Assembly (NCBI GenBank): GCA_041905595.1 | Contig: JAYRKT010000017.1 | Span: forward strand, 16,618 to 80,617 | DNA: 64,000 bases | Reading direction: 5' to 3' | DNA from: Aliitabrizicola sp041905595 | Lineage (GTDB): Bacteria; Pseudomonadota; Alphaproteobacteria; Rhodobacterales; Rhodobacteraceae | In this document: positions 24,292 through 34,513 of the stretch, one piece after another | Numbering within the stretch: the first letter of the stretch is position 1 | Layout of the letters: every line of letters starts with the position of its first letter | The notes under the pieces: model-generated | The model's input: only the letters and a program-made list of their open reading frames with translations | Told to the model about the DNA's origin: nothing | Databases searched by the model: none | Translations under genes and position numbers: made by a program

Positions 24292-24837
24292 TCAAACTGT
24301 CAACCGGCCCCGGAACCCGCGCGCCGCGTAGTAGGAATCCGCGCCGTTGTGGTAGGTGAAGACGGTGTCGTAGCGCCGGTCGCAGAAGAGGGCGCCGCCG
24401 AGCTTGCGGATACGCTCCGGTGTCTGGATCCAGCTTGAGGTCTTGCGGTCGAAAACGCCGAAGGTCTGCAGGGCGCGGTATTGGTCCTCATCGAGGAGAG
24501 TGATGCCGATCTCGGCCGCGCGCTCGGTCGCGCAGCCGGCGGGCTTGTTCTCCTTGCGGGCATCGAGGGCGGCGCGGTCGAAGCAGAGGCTGCGCCGGCC
24601 GGCCGGGCTTTCGGGGGAACAGTCGCAGAAGATGACCTGCCCGGTGGCAGGGTCGAGGCCGATCACATCCGGCTCGCCGCCGGTCTGTTCCATCCGCGAG
24701 AGGGAGGCGAGACTTTCCGGATGGGCGTGGAGCCGCGCCTCGACCGTTGCCCAGTCAATCTCCGAGTGGCGGGCCCGGTTGGCGGTGAAGCGGTCCTTCA
24801 GGGTTCGGAGCAGGTCGTCGGATGGAAGCGGGTCCAC
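24292..24837 (-). CDS. DUF4256 family protein
   Basis: 181 residues, full family length. Key stretches: DWATVEARLHAHPESLASLSRMEQTGGEPDV, CDCSPESPAGRRSLCFDR, ENKPAGCATERAAEIGI and the strongly conserved end KLGGALFCDRRYDTVFTYHNGADSYYAARGFRG. Cytoplasmic, no known function. It is a single gene with its own hairpin; 250 bp without genes separate it from ettA. Confidence 0.9.
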   Translation of the reverse strand: MDPLPSDDLLRTLKDRFTANRARHSEIDWATVEARLHAHPESLASLSRMEQTGGEPDVIGLDPATGQVIFCDCSPESPAGRRSLCFDRAALDARKENKPAGCATERAAEIGITLLDEDQYRALQTFGVFDRKTSSWIQTPERIRKLGGALFCDRRYDTVFTYHNGADSYYAARGFRGRLTV

Positions 24838-25034
24838 GTCGCACCTTTCGGATGGGCTATCTCGGACGATGTGGGTCGGAGTGTGGCTTGCGGCTGCCTG
24901 CGGAGCAAGCGGTCGGTTCGCGTCGTCTTTCGGCGCTGTTGGCGGCTCGAAATCCGCAATGCGACCCGCGTCTGCTGAGGATGGCCAGGCTCGTTTGGCA
25001 TTGCGTCAAGACAGCCTGTCTTGGCATTGGCAGG

Positions 25035-25067
25035 CTGTAAGGTGCGCGATGAACGCGCACCTTACAG
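25035..25067. terminator. Fourteen-pair hairpin between ettA and the DUF4256 gene
   Basis: CTGTAAGGTGCGCG (25035-25048), loop ATGAA, CGCGCACCTTACAG (25054-25067): a perfect 14-pair stem 21 bp past the ettA stop, which reads on the minus strand. The rest of 24838-25087 shows no coding pattern. I have seen similar hairpins as dispersed intergenic elements in this family. Confidence 0.6.
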
Positions 25068-25087
25068 GCCAAATGGTGTTGTCGACG

Positions 25088-26743
<1,656 letters not shown>

Positions 26744-26815
26744 GACTCGCGCTCCGTGGATTCAGGGGTTGGAGCGGCTTCTACCGGCGTGGGGCGTGTT
26801 CTGCAACCGGCGGTA

Positions 26816-27694
26816 TCAGATGTCCCTGGCGAACCAGTGGGTCGCGGGGAAGGTCGTGAAGGGTGCAACCTCAGTCCAGCCGGTCTTGCGGTAAAGCGTG
26901 ATCGCCTCGGGCAGGTTCTCGTTCGTGTCGAGGCGCAGGCGGGTGAGGCCGAGGGTGCGGGCCCGACCCTCGATCGCCTCCATCATTCGGCGGGCAAGGC
27001 CGAGCCCCCGCGCCTCGGGCGCGATCCAGAGCCGCTTCACCTCGCCCGTGGCGGCGTCGACCGGCTTGAGCGAAACGCAACCGAGGACATGGCCGTCGGA
27101 CCGGGCAAGCAGGAAGGCGCCGTTCGGTGGACGGTAAAGGTCGGCGTCGGGGTCGGGATCGGGGACATGGGCGGCTGTGATGCCGGGGATTCGGTCGGCC
27201 AGCAGACGGAAATAGGCGACAAGGCAGGCGCGGGCCTGCGGGTCGTCGGGATCAGCCGGCTCGATGGTGATCCGGTCGCGGGTCAGGGCAGTGGCGATGC
27301 GGTCCATTGCGCGGACGAGGTCTTCGGTATCGGCAGACATGCGCGCCAGCATAGAGGCGGCAAGCGTGTCATTGAGGCGGTCATATTCGGCTTTCTCGGC
27401 TTCGCCGGCGGGCGTCAGCGAGGCGATGCGGCGGCGCCGGTCGGAGAGGCTTGCGGCCGTGGTGACGAGGCCTTCGCGCTCCAGCCCCCGAAGGATGCGG
27501 CTGAGTAGGCCGGAGTCGAGGTGGAGAGCCGCGCGTATCTCGGCCACATCGGTTCCCTCGGGCCGGATCGACCACAGAACGCGGGCCGGGCCGAGCGGGC
27601 GACCGCGTCCGAGGAAGCTGTCGTCAAGCGCTCCGACCGTGGCCGTGATGGCGCGGTTGAAGCGACGGATGCTGGCGATGGGATCGTAGCGCAT
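26816..27694 (-). CDS. MarR-GNAT fusion regulator/acetyltransferase
   Basis: 292 residues in two parts. Residues about 1-140 form a MarR winged helix-turn-helix (FNRAITATVGALDDSFLGRGRPLGPARVLW, LDSGLLSRILRGLEREGLVTT, SLSDRRRRIASLTPAG). Residues about 150-290 form a GNAT acetyltransferase with the acetyl-CoA loop APEARGLGLARRMM and a final TLYRKTGWTEV. Such fusions are known but their substrate is mostly not. A symmetrical site lies just upstream of ATG 27694, suggesting autoregulation. Confidence 0.85.
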   Translation of the reverse strand: MRYDPIASIRRFNRAITATVGALDDSFLGRGRPLGPARVLWSIRPEGTDVAEIRAALHLDSGLLSRILRGLEREGLVTTAASLSDRRRRIASLTPAGEAEKAEYDRLNDTLAASMLARMSADTEDLVRAMDRIATALTRDRITIEPADPDDPQARACLVAYFRLLADRIPGITAAHVPDPDPDADLYRPPNGAFLLARSDGHVLGCVSLKPVDAATGEVKRLWIAPEARGLGLARRMMEAIEGRARTLGLTRLRLDTNENLPEAITLYRKTGWTEVAPFTTFPATHWFARDI

Positions 27695-27699
27695 GATGC

Positions 27700-27713
27700 C
27701 TGACTTTAGTCAG
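27700..27713. promoter_or_regulatory. Candidate MarR-type operator CTGACT-TT-AGTCAG
   Basis: Six-base arms with a two-base centre, 6 bp upstream of the MarR-GNAT start codon, so binding would block its expression. A perfect -35 TTGACA (27751-27756) for nadD lies on the other side, so the site could also affect the divergent gene. Inferred from symmetry and place. Confidence 0.45.
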
Positions 27714-27805
27714 ACATTTGGCCGCAATCAATCGGTTTTGTGAAGCCGCGTTGACAGCGCGACTCGCGTCGAAAAAGAGTGGGGCTAGGCAGGGGATGGT
27801 ACGGG

Positions 27806-28429
27806 ATGCAGGGCTTTCCGATCGCAAGGGCGGGAATGGTGATCGGATTGCTGGGCGGGTCGTTCGATCCGGCCCATGAGGGGCATGTCCACATTACCCG
27901 AGAGGCGATCAAGCGGTTCAGTCTGGACCGTGTCTGGTGGCTGGTCTCGCCCGGCAACCCGCTGAAGGCGCATGGTCCGGCCCCGCTTTCCGCGAGGATC
28001 GCCCGCGCGCGGCAGGTGATGCGGGATCCGCGGGTCGTCATCACCGGGATCGAGGCGCAGATCGGCACCCGCTATACCGCCGCGACGCTGGAAAGGCTGA
28101 CGGCGCTTTATCCCGGTGTGCGTTTCGTCTGGCTCATGGGGGCGGACAACCTGATCCAGTTCCATAGATGGGACCGCTGGCGGCGGATCATGGAGCTTGC
28201 GCCCATCGGTGTTCTGGCGCGACCGGGCAGCAACATCCGCGCCCAGCTTTCGGTTGCTGCGCGGGTCTTCCCCGCGGCCCGGGTCGAGCCGGGGCAGCTT
28301 GCGCGCTCGCCGCTGCCGGCCTGGGCCTTTGCGCTGATGCCGCAGAGCGAGCTGTCCTCTTCACAAATCCGTGCGCGGGGCGAGTGGCGGCGCGAGGCGC
28401 CGCTTGATGGCCGGGCGGGTGGTGACTAG
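27806..28429 (+). CDS. nadD: Nicotinate-nucleotide adenylyltransferase (NadD)
   Basis: 207 residues from ATG 27806; an upstream GTG at 27779 is possible but less like family starts. The nucleotidyltransferase motif GLLGGSFDPAHEGHVHI contains the (H/T)xGH signature, and FVWLMGADNLIQFHRWDRW and SSSQIRARGEW complete the NadD pattern. It joins ATP with nicotinate mononucleotide in NAD synthesis. dacB follows, overlapping or nearly so (dacB starts 11 bp downstream). Confidence 0.94.
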   Translation: MQGFPIARAGMVIGLLGGSFDPAHEGHVHITREAIKRFSLDRVWWLVSPGNPLKAHGPAPLSARIARARQVMRDPRVVITGIEAQIGTRYTAATLERLTALYPGVRFVWLMGADNLIQFHRWDRWRRIMELAPIGVLARPGSNIRAQLSVAARVFPAARVEPGQLARSPLPAWAFALMPQSELSSSQIRARGEWRREAPLDGRAGGD

Positions 28430-28439
28430 GGTCCGCGCC

Positions 28440-29957
28440 ATGACCAAGAACGACTCTGACGTATCCCGACGCTGGCTTCTCGGCGCCTTGCTTGCGAGCG
28501 TTGCCACACCGGCCTTGGCCGAAGCCCCGCTGACCTCGGTCCGTCCGGTTCCACGGCCGGCACCTGGCGGCGCGCTTGGCGCGCCCGCGATCCTGACCAA
28601 GCCGGCGGCGGCCTCGGCAGATGACATCATCCTTTCGGCCCGGCTTGGCGGGCAGGTGGCCTATCTTTGCGTCGATCCCGCGACCGGCGAGACGATCGAC
28701 GCGCGCGATCCGGACTTGGGCCTGCCGCCCGCATCGACCGCCAAGTCGATCACCACCCTTTATGCGCTGGACCGGCTTGGCGGCGGCCACCGCTTCGAAA
28801 CGCGGGTGCTGGCGACTGGGCCGGTGGCTGGCGGGCAGGTGCAAGGGGATCTGATCCTGTCGGGGACAGGTGATCCGACGCTTTCGACCGACATGCTGGC
28901 CGCTATGGCCGCCACGCTGAGTTCGAAGGGCATTCGGGGCGTGACCGGACGCTTCCTGGTCGATGACGGGGCGCTGCCAAACTTGCCGCTGATCGATCCG
29001 GAGCAGCCGGATTATGTGGGCTACAACCCGGCGATTTCGGGTTTGAACTTGAATTACAACCGGGTCCATTTCGAATGGAAGCGCAAGGGCAACGGCTGGT
29101 CGGTGGCGATGGACGCTCGGTCCGACCGCTTCGTTCCGCCGGTGCAAATGGCGCAGATGACGGTGGTCAACCGCGACAAGCCGCTGTTCACCTTTGACCA
29201 GAAGGGCGGGATCGACAGCTGGACCGTCGCAGCGACGGCCCTGGGCAATGCCGGGTCGCGCTGGTTGCCGGTGCGCCAGCCGGGGGCATATACAGGCGAT
29301 GTCTTCCGGGCGCTGGCCAAGGCCCAGGGCGTCGACCTGCCCGAGCCGCGCGAAATTCGGGGTTCCCCGACCGGAACCATGCTGGTGCGGCAGACGAGCG
29401 ACGACTTGAGCGCGGTCATCCGCTCGATGCTGAAATACTCGACCAACCTGACGGCCGAGGTTCTGGGCCTGTCCTCGTCCGGTCCGGATGCCGGAACGCT
29501 GCGGGAATCGGGCCGCCGGATGAGTGGCTGGGCGAACGCGAAGTTCGGCCGCTCGGGATCTTTCGTCGATCACTCCGGTCTTGGCCCCGACAGCCGTGTG
29601 GCGCCGGCCGACATGGTCGCCGCGCTGGCATCGCCGGCAGGCGCGCAACTGGCGGGACTGATGAAGCCGTTCAAGCTGCGCGGGTTGGAAGGCCAGCCGG
29701 CCAAGGGGGCGAAGGAGCCGGACCTGACTGTTCAGGCCAAGACCGGAACGCTGAACTTCGCCTCGGGACTGGTGGGCTTCGTGCTAACCCCCGCGGGTCG
29801 GCGGCTGGCCTTCGCCGTCTATGCCGCCGACATCCCGCGGCGCGACGCCTTGCCGCTGGCCCTGCGCGAGGAGCCACCTGGCGGCTCAGCTTGGGCCGCA
29901 CGCGCCCGGGTCATGGAGTCGCAGCTGATCGAGCGCTGGTCCCGGCTGAGTGCCTGA
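28440..29957 (+). CDS. dacB: D-alanyl-D-alanine carboxypeptidase/endopeptidase (PBP4, DacB)
   Basis: 505 residues. N-terminal SRRWLLGALLASVATPALA is a signal with a twin-arginine-like start; export by Sec or Tat is open. Penicillin-binding motifs: SxxK at S99-K102 (PASTAKS), SxN in KYSTNL, and KTG in AKTGTL. The inserted domains between first and second motif fit class C PBP4. It trims or opens peptidoglycan in the periplasm. Starts 11 bp after the nadD stop. Confidence 0.93.
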   Translation: MTKNDSDVSRRWLLGALLASVATPALAEAPLTSVRPVPRPAPGGALGAPAILTKPAAASADDIILSARLGGQVAYLCVDPATGETIDARDPDLGLPPASTAKSITTLYALDRLGGGHRFETRVLATGPVAGGQVQGDLILSGTGDPTLSTDMLAAMAATLSSKGIRGVTGRFLVDDGALPNLPLIDPEQPDYVGYNPAISGLNLNYNRVHFEWKRKGNGWSVAMDARSDRFVPPVQMAQMTVVNRDKPLFTFDQKGGIDSWTVAATALGNAGSRWLPVRQPGAYTGDVFRALAKAQGVDLPEPREIRGSPTGTMLVRQTSDDLSAVIRSMLKYSTNLTAEVLGLSSSGPDAGTLRESGRRMSGWANAKFGRSGSFVDHSGLGPDSRVAPADMVAALASPAGAQLAGLMKPFKLRGLEGQPAKGAKEPDLTVQAKTGTLNFASGLVGFVLTPAGRRLAFAVYAADIPRRDALPLALREEPPGGSAWAARARVMESQLIERWSRLSA

Positions 29958-29964
29958 GGCCGGA

Positions 29965-30387
29965 TCAAAGCGTCATGTGACGCGCGCGGGCGCCGCGTTC
30001 GATCGCGGCGGCGTGCAGCCGGTCGATATTCAGTTCCTCCCGCACTTCCTCGAGCATCCGCAACTCGGGGTCGCGGGCCTTGCCATCGGCGGCGACCACG
30101 TCGCAGGACAGGGCATATGCGGTTTCGTAAAGGCGCTCGGGCAAGGCGTCGCGGATCAGGCCGAACAGGGCGTCCAGGCCGTCTTCCTCTTCCATCAGAT
30201 CGAAGACTGTCTGGGCGATGGTGCGGATGCGGTCCGCGTCATAGCCGCCGAAGATCGGCATGTGGTTCACGATTCGGGTGATCGCCACGAGTTCCGAGGT
30301 CCGGATCGTTTCGTCCGAGAAGGAGACCGCGATCATCAGCGCGACAAGCGCGTCCTGCGGGGTCAGGGACGGGGGAGTATCGAGCAC
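29965..30387 (-). CDS. TerB-family (tellurite resistance-like) protein
   Basis: 140 residues, mostly helical. TerB pattern: ALVALMIAVSFSDETIRTSELVAI, IAQTVFDLMEEEDGLDALFGLI, then ALSCDVVAADGKARDPELRMLEEVREEL with acidic residues that bind metal in this family. No other ter genes are near, so it is a stand-alone TerB-like protein, not part of a tellurite operon. Ends 7 bp from the convergent dacB. Confidence 0.85.
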   Translation of the reverse strand: MLDTPPSLTPQDALVALMIAVSFSDETIRTSELVAITRIVNHMPIFGGYDADRIRTIAQTVFDLMEEEDGLDALFGLIRDALPERLYETAYALSCDVVAADGKARDPELRMLEEVREELNIDRLHAAAIERGARARHMTL

Positions 30388-30520
30388 GGGGACGATCCTT
30401 TGCGGTAAAATGGTTCAGCCTATCTGAGGCCAGAGAATATTGACGCGCCAGAGGTGCGGCAATAGGACACCGCCACTCGCGGCGGGCATGGGGCCCGGAC
30501 CGCGGAATGAGGATTTGCCG

Positions 30521-32101
30521 ATGTCTGCCCTGCGTGACGCCGCGATGAAATCGAAAGCCTGGCCGTTCGAAGAGGCCCGCGCGATCCTCAAACGCTATGA
30601 GAAGAAGGACCCTGAAAAGGGCTATGTCCTGTTCGAGACCGGCTATGGCCCGTCAGGCCTGCCGCATATCGGCACCTTCGGCGAAGTGGCGCGGACGACG
30701 ATGATCCGCCGGGCGTTCGAAATCATCTCGGACATCCCGACGCGGCTGTTCTGCTTCTCGGACGATCTGGACGGGATGCGGAAGGTGCCGGACAACGTGC
30801 CCCATCCCGAAATGCTGCGCGAGAACCTGCAGCGGCCACTGACCTCGGTTCCAGATCCTTTCGGGCAATACAAGAGCTTCGGCGACCACAACAACGCCAT
30901 GCTGCGGCGGTTCCTCGACACCTTCGGCTTCGAATACGAGTTCTTCTCGGCGACCGAGTTCTACAAGTCGGGCCAGTTCGACGACACGCTGCGGCTGGCG
31001 GCCGAGCGCTATGACGCGATCATGGAGATCATGCTGGCCTCGCTTCGCGAAGAGCGGCAGCAGACCTATTCCTGCTTCCTGCCGATCCATCCCGAGACGG
31101 GCCGCGTCCTTTATGTCCCGATCAAGAATGTGGATGCGAAGAACGGCACCGTGACCTTTGATGACGAGGACGGGCGCGAATGGACGCTGCCGGTCACCGG
31201 CGGGCATGTGAAGCTGCAGTGGAAGCCGGATTTCGGCGCGCGGTGGGCCGCGCTTGGCGTCGATTTCGAGATGTACGGCAAGGACCATTCAACCAATACG
31301 CCGATCTATGACGGCATCTGCGAAGTGCTGGGGGGCCGGAAGCCCAATCACTTCACCTACGAGCTGTTCCTGGACGAGCAGGGCCAGAAAATCTCGAAAT
31401 CAAAGGGCAACGGCCTGACCATCGACGAATGGCTGACCTATGCGGCGACCGAGAGCCTGTCCTACTTCATGTACCAGAAGCCCAAGACGGCGAAGCGGCT
31501 GTGGTGGGACGTAATCCCGAAGGCGGTGGACGAGTATCACCAGCAACTGCGCGCCTATCCGACGCAGGATGTAGACGGCCAGGTCAACAACCCGGTCTGG
31601 CACATCCACAATGGCGAGCCGCCGGCCTCAGACATGGTTGTGCCATTTGCGATGCTCTTGAACCTCGCCAGCGTGGCCGGGGCGAAGGATGCCAAGGGGC
31701 TTTGGGGCTTCATCCGGCGCTATGCCCCCGAGGCGAGCCCGGAAACCAACCCGCAGCTTGATCAGGCGGCGGGCTTTGCGGTGCGCTATTTCAACGACTT
31801 CGTGGCGCCGACCCGGACCTTCCGCCAGCCTTCCGACAAGGAGCGGGCGGCGATGGAGGATCTGCGGGCGCGGCTGGTCGCGTGGGACGGTGGGCTTGAT
31901 GCCGAGGCGCTGCAGACGATGGTCTTTGCCGTGGGCAAGGAGCATGGCTTCGAACCGCTGCGTGACTGGTTCAAGGCCCTCTACGAGGTGCTGCTGGGCG
32001 CCAGCGAGGGGCCGCGTTTCGGCGGTTTCATTGCACTTTACGGCGTCGATGAGACGGTGGCGCTGATCGACAAGGGTCTGGCCGGGGAGCTTGCGGCGTG
32101 A
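30521..32101 (+). CDS. lysK: Lysyl-tRNA synthetase, class I
   Basis: 526 residues from ATG 30521. Class I (archaeal-type) enzyme: HIGH-like HIGTFGE near residue 47, and KMSKS-like KISKSKG. VLFETGYGPSGLPHIG and FCFSDDLDGMRKVP are typical. Alphaproteobacteria commonly use this form instead of the class II LysS. The GFA gene overlaps its stop by 4 bp (GTGA), so the two share a transcript. Confidence 0.95.
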   Translation: MSALRDAAMKSKAWPFEEARAILKRYEKKDPEKGYVLFETGYGPSGLPHIGTFGEVARTTMIRRAFEIISDIPTRLFCFSDDLDGMRKVPDNVPHPEMLRENLQRPLTSVPDPFGQYKSFGDHNNAMLRRFLDTFGFEYEFFSATEFYKSGQFDDTLRLAAERYDAIMEIMLASLREERQQTYSCFLPIHPETGRVLYVPIKNVDAKNGTVTFDDEDGREWTLPVTGGHVKLQWKPDFGARWAALGVDFEMYGKDHSTNTPIYDGICEVLGGRKPNHFTYELFLDEQGQKISKSKGNGLTIDEWLTYAATESLSYFMYQKPKTAKRLWWDVIPKAVDEYHQQLRAYPTQDVDGQVNNPVWHIHNGEPPASDMVVPFAMLLNLASVAGAKDAKGLWGFIRRYAPEASPETNPQLDQAAGFAVRYFNDFVAPTRTFRQPSDKERAAMEDLRARLVAWDGGLDAEALQTMVFAVGKEHGFEPLRDWFKALYEVLLGASEGPRFGGFIALYGVDETVALIDKGLAGELAA

Positions 32102-32496
32102 GCGGTGACTTTGTTGGCGGGTGCCTGTGCGGAGCGGTGCGCTATGTGGCCCGTGGTCCGGTGGTGAATGCGCGAGTCTGTCATTGCCGCCTGTGCCAGC
32201 GTGCAATCGGAGCCGCATTCAACGCGCGGCTTCTGTTCCGGCGCGCGGATGTCGAAATCAGCGGGCCAGTCGCAGAGCATCCCTCATCTGACGCGATTCA
32301 ACGCGGGTTCTGCCCGCGGTGCGGGACAACAATCTACTCGCACCGTGCTGCCGCAGGGATGATCGGCCTTACCTCGGGGTCGCTCGACAACCCGGCGCAG
32401 TTCGTGCCTGAGGCGCATATCTTCGTCGAAAGCCGCCAGCCCTGGGTGGTTCTTGATCCTGCGGTCCCGGCCTATCCCGGTCCGGCCCCTGCCTGA
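32098..32496 (+). CDS. GFA/CENP-V-family zinc protein
   Basis: 132 residues from GTG 32098. Zinc ligands CLCG, CHCRLC and CPRCG match the glutathione-dependent formaldehyde-activating (GFA) fold; GLTSGSLDNPAQFVPEAHIF is the usual C-terminal element. Most members lack proven formaldehyde activity. Translationally coupled to lysK, which is likely chance of compact layout. Stops adjacent to the convergent CHAD gene. Confidence 0.88.
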   Translation: MSGDFVGGCLCGAVRYVARGPVVNARVCHCRLCQRAIGAAFNARLLFRRADVEISGPVAEHPSSDAIQRGFCPRCGTTIYSHRAAAGMIGLTSGSLDNPAQFVPEAHIFVESRQPWVVLDPAVPAYPGPAPA

Positions 32497-33378
32497 TCAG
32501 TTGCGCCAGGCCCTCCACCAGCCGACCCACTGGCCGGCGATCGCCGCAGGCTTGCCCGCATAGATGCGCGCCCCGGAAGGGAAGACCCGCGCTTCAATTT
32601 CGGCCTGTGCCTCGGTAGCGCGGGCGTGAAGATCGACCATGGCGACCGGACTGAGTGTGCCGGGCGGGGCCCGATGCAGGAGGTCGATCAGCACCGCAAA
32701 ATCGTGATGGTCGCCGAGATCTTCGGTCAGGTCCGAAAGAGCGTCGGCCAGCGGTTCAAGCATCTGCGGCCAGAGCGGGGCGAGAAGCCGGGACTGATAC
32801 CACAGATCCTTGGCGCGCTTGCGCCAGTCGTGGATTTCCACGACCCCGCGATGTCGATCAGCGGCCTTCATGCGGGTGATGCCGGCGCGACGGGTGTCGG
32901 TCAGCCCCTGACGCAGGACTTCGCGGTCCTTGCCTTCGACGCGCCATTCCGCCGCGCGCTCGATCAGGCCGTGGAGCGCGACGCGCGGGGGGGCGATGTC
33001 GGTGTGGACATGGCGGGCGGCGTCGCGTTCGCCCTGAAGGTAGGTATGGAGCCGTTCGAGGTTCCGGGGGCGGGGTGTGCCGACGAGCTTGTCGAAGGTT
33101 GCCAAGCGTACCTCGGCATCCCTGAGTCCTGCCAGCGCCTGCGCAGTGTCGCGCAGGATGGAATTCTCTTCGTCGAAGGCGGGAAATGCGGGACGAACAA
33201 GACGCAGGAGGCCCCGAACCTTCTTGATGCGCTTGCGCAGGTCATGGACGCCGGTCGGTGGAGGGGGACGGTCGCGATCCAGATGGGCGACCGCTGCGGT
33301 CAACTCGAACCGGGCGATCCGGCGCAAGGCTGCCGTCAGGTCGGCGTCTGTTTCAAGGAAGCGGTAGGCCATGACCAT
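32497..33378 (-). CDS. CHAD-domain protein
   Basis: 293 residues (start at 33378, or ATG 33372). A helical CHAD domain: VHDLRKRIKKVRGLLRLVRP and a second HDWRKRAKDLWYQ with conserved His and basic residues, which in the family bind inorganic polyphosphate. No CYTH domain is attached, so this is the CHAD-only form. Likely polyphosphate-associated in the cytoplasm, by family knowledge. Convergent with the GFA gene with no gap. Confidence 0.87.
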   Translation of the reverse strand: MVMAYRFLETDADLTAALRRIARFELTAAVAHLDRDRPPPPTGVHDLRKRIKKVRGLLRLVRPAFPAFDEENSILRDTAQALAGLRDAEVRLATFDKLVGTPRPRNLERLHTYLQGERDAARHVHTDIAPPRVALHGLIERAAEWRVEGKDREVLRQGLTDTRRAGITRMKAADRHRGVVEIHDWRKRAKDLWYQSRLLAPLWPQMLEPLADALSDLTEDLGDHHDFAVLIDLLHRAPPGTLSPVAMVDLHARATEAQAEIEARVFPSGARIYAGKPAAIAGQWVGWWRAWRN

Positions 33379-33521
33379 CCCGATGAGACAAGCGCATTGT
33401 GCGGCGGAAGGGTGCTCCCGGCAAGTCTGCTGGCTGAACGATCAGAGTGTCGCAGGGCAAGGTCGTTGCCGGACGTACCAAGCAAGCCTAGACTGGCGCA
33501 ACATCGGAAGGAGAAGCTGTG

Positions 33522-34079
33522 ATGCGTATACTGCGCGTGGCACTGCTCGGGGTGGCGCTGTCGTTGGCCGGTGCCAGCGTTTCGCTTGCCGAGGTCGTCT
33601 ATTCCAAGGCGGGAGAAGCGATTTTCCAGTTCGAACCGCCGAGCGGTTGGAAAGTGAAAACCGGTCCGAACTTCCGTCTGAAAGAGGCGCAGCCCGGACT
33701 GTCCGACCCGCCGCCAATCCTGTCATTGCGCCCCAAGGGGACGGATGATTCGATGTGGGTGGGCTTATGGTCGCCTGACAAGGCGCATTCGATCGGGGAG
33801 TTCGGCAATCGTCTCAAGGGGCTGCGATCCCGGATCATGACGAAATCGCACGTAACCTATGTGGATCGCCGCGAAATCAACGGTCTGCCGGTGGGCATCT
33901 GGGCCGCGACTGGCCAGCGTGAGGGCAAGTGGTATGATCTGGCCTTTGCGGCCGTGCAGGTCAGCCCGGACGATCTGGCGGTCGTCGCCTTCATCGGTGA
34001 GCGGGCAGATTTCGATCGCTACGAGAAGGAACTGTCGGACATGCTGGCGACGGTGCGCCCGGCAGGGGAGGCAAAGTGA
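33522..34079 (+). CDS. Exported protein, function unknown
   Basis: 185 residues from ATG 33522, behind GGAAGGAGAAG. Signal peptide RILRVALLGVALSLAGASVSLA with cleavage after residue 23 or so. The mature part, FQFEPPSGWKVKTGPNFRLKEAQPGLSDPPPILSLRPKG, then a beta-rich domain with GLPVGIWAATGQREGKWYDLAFAAVQV, looks like a single compact periplasmic domain resembling the PsbP or Mog1 type; that resemblance is weak. The stop overlaps the next gene's start. Confidence 0.75.
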   Translation: MRILRVALLGVALSLAGASVSLAEVVYSKAGEAIFQFEPPSGWKVKTGPNFRLKEAQPGLSDPPPILSLRPKGTDDSMWVGLWSPDKAHSIGEFGNRLKGLRSRIMTKSHVTYVDRREINGLPVGIWAATGQREGKWYDLAFAAVQVSPDDLAVVAFIGERADFDRYEKELSDMLATVRPAGEAK

Positions 34080-34390
34080 TGCGCAAGATGCTGATTTCCC
34101 TTGCAGTCATCTCCGGTCTGGCCGGTTGCGTGAGTTCCGGTTCGCCGCAGAGCGATCCACAGGATGACAATTACCGCTATGGAATCGCGACGGATTCCTA
34201 CAGGCCCGGCGGTGGGGGCTGCGCCTCTTGCACCGAGGCCCAGCAGAACAACATCGATTTTGCCAAGTCGAACATCAATCCGGGACGGTCGAACTACGGC
34301 GGCGCCATCGGGGCGGGCGGTGGATTGCGCGGCGGAGGCGGCCTGGGCGGCGGCGGTCGCGGCGGAGGTGGCGGAGGTCGCGGTCGCTAG
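34079..34390 (+). CDS. Small lipoprotein with glycine-rich tail
   Basis: 103 residues from ATG 34079, overlapping the previous stop (TGATG). Lipobox LAGC puts the lipid on C17. After a polar stretch come a CASC pair and EAQQNNIDFAKSNINPGRSNYGG, then a tail of glycine and arginine (GGGGLGGGGRGGGGGGRGR). The tail is low complexity and could be flexible or bind surface polymers. Not recognised. Coupled to the exported protein before it. Confidence 0.7.
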   Translation: MRKMLISLAVISGLAGCVSSGSPQSDPQDDNYRYGIATDSYRPGGGGCASCTEAQQNNIDFAKSNINPGRSNYGGAIGAGGGLRGGGGLGGGGRGGGGGGRGR

Positions 34391-34416
34391 GTGTTGCACA
34401 AACGACTGGGCAGGCG

Positions 34417-34438
34417 AACGCCGCAATAGTTCGGCGTT
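34417..34438 (+). terminator. Hairpin after the lipoprotein gene
   Basis: AACGCCG (34417-34423) pairs with CGGCGTT (34432-34438) around an 8-nt loop. No T-run; probable terminator or pause. Confidence 0.45.
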
Positions 34439-34456
34439 AGCAGTTCAAGACTAGCT

Positions 34457-34506
34457 CTCCCCGTATGTGGGTCGTCCGGTTCGGCTGGCCCGGCACTTGC
34501 GGGGAG
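34457..34506 (+). promoter_or_regulatory. Long-range hairpin covering the Shine-Dalgarno of the spike-like gene
   Basis: CTCCCCG (34457-34463) pairs with CGGGGAG (34500-34506). The latter is the Shine-Dalgarno of the gene starting at 34514, so folding would hide it. The loop is 36 nt. A translational switch is possible; this is inferred from the sequence only. Confidence 0.4.
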
Positions 34507-34513
34507 CTTGCTT

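Noticed and set aside
29965..30387. Tellurite-resistance operon
   Set aside because: Only one TerB-like gene exists here; the DUF475 TerC-like gene is 17 kb away and belongs to a different context.
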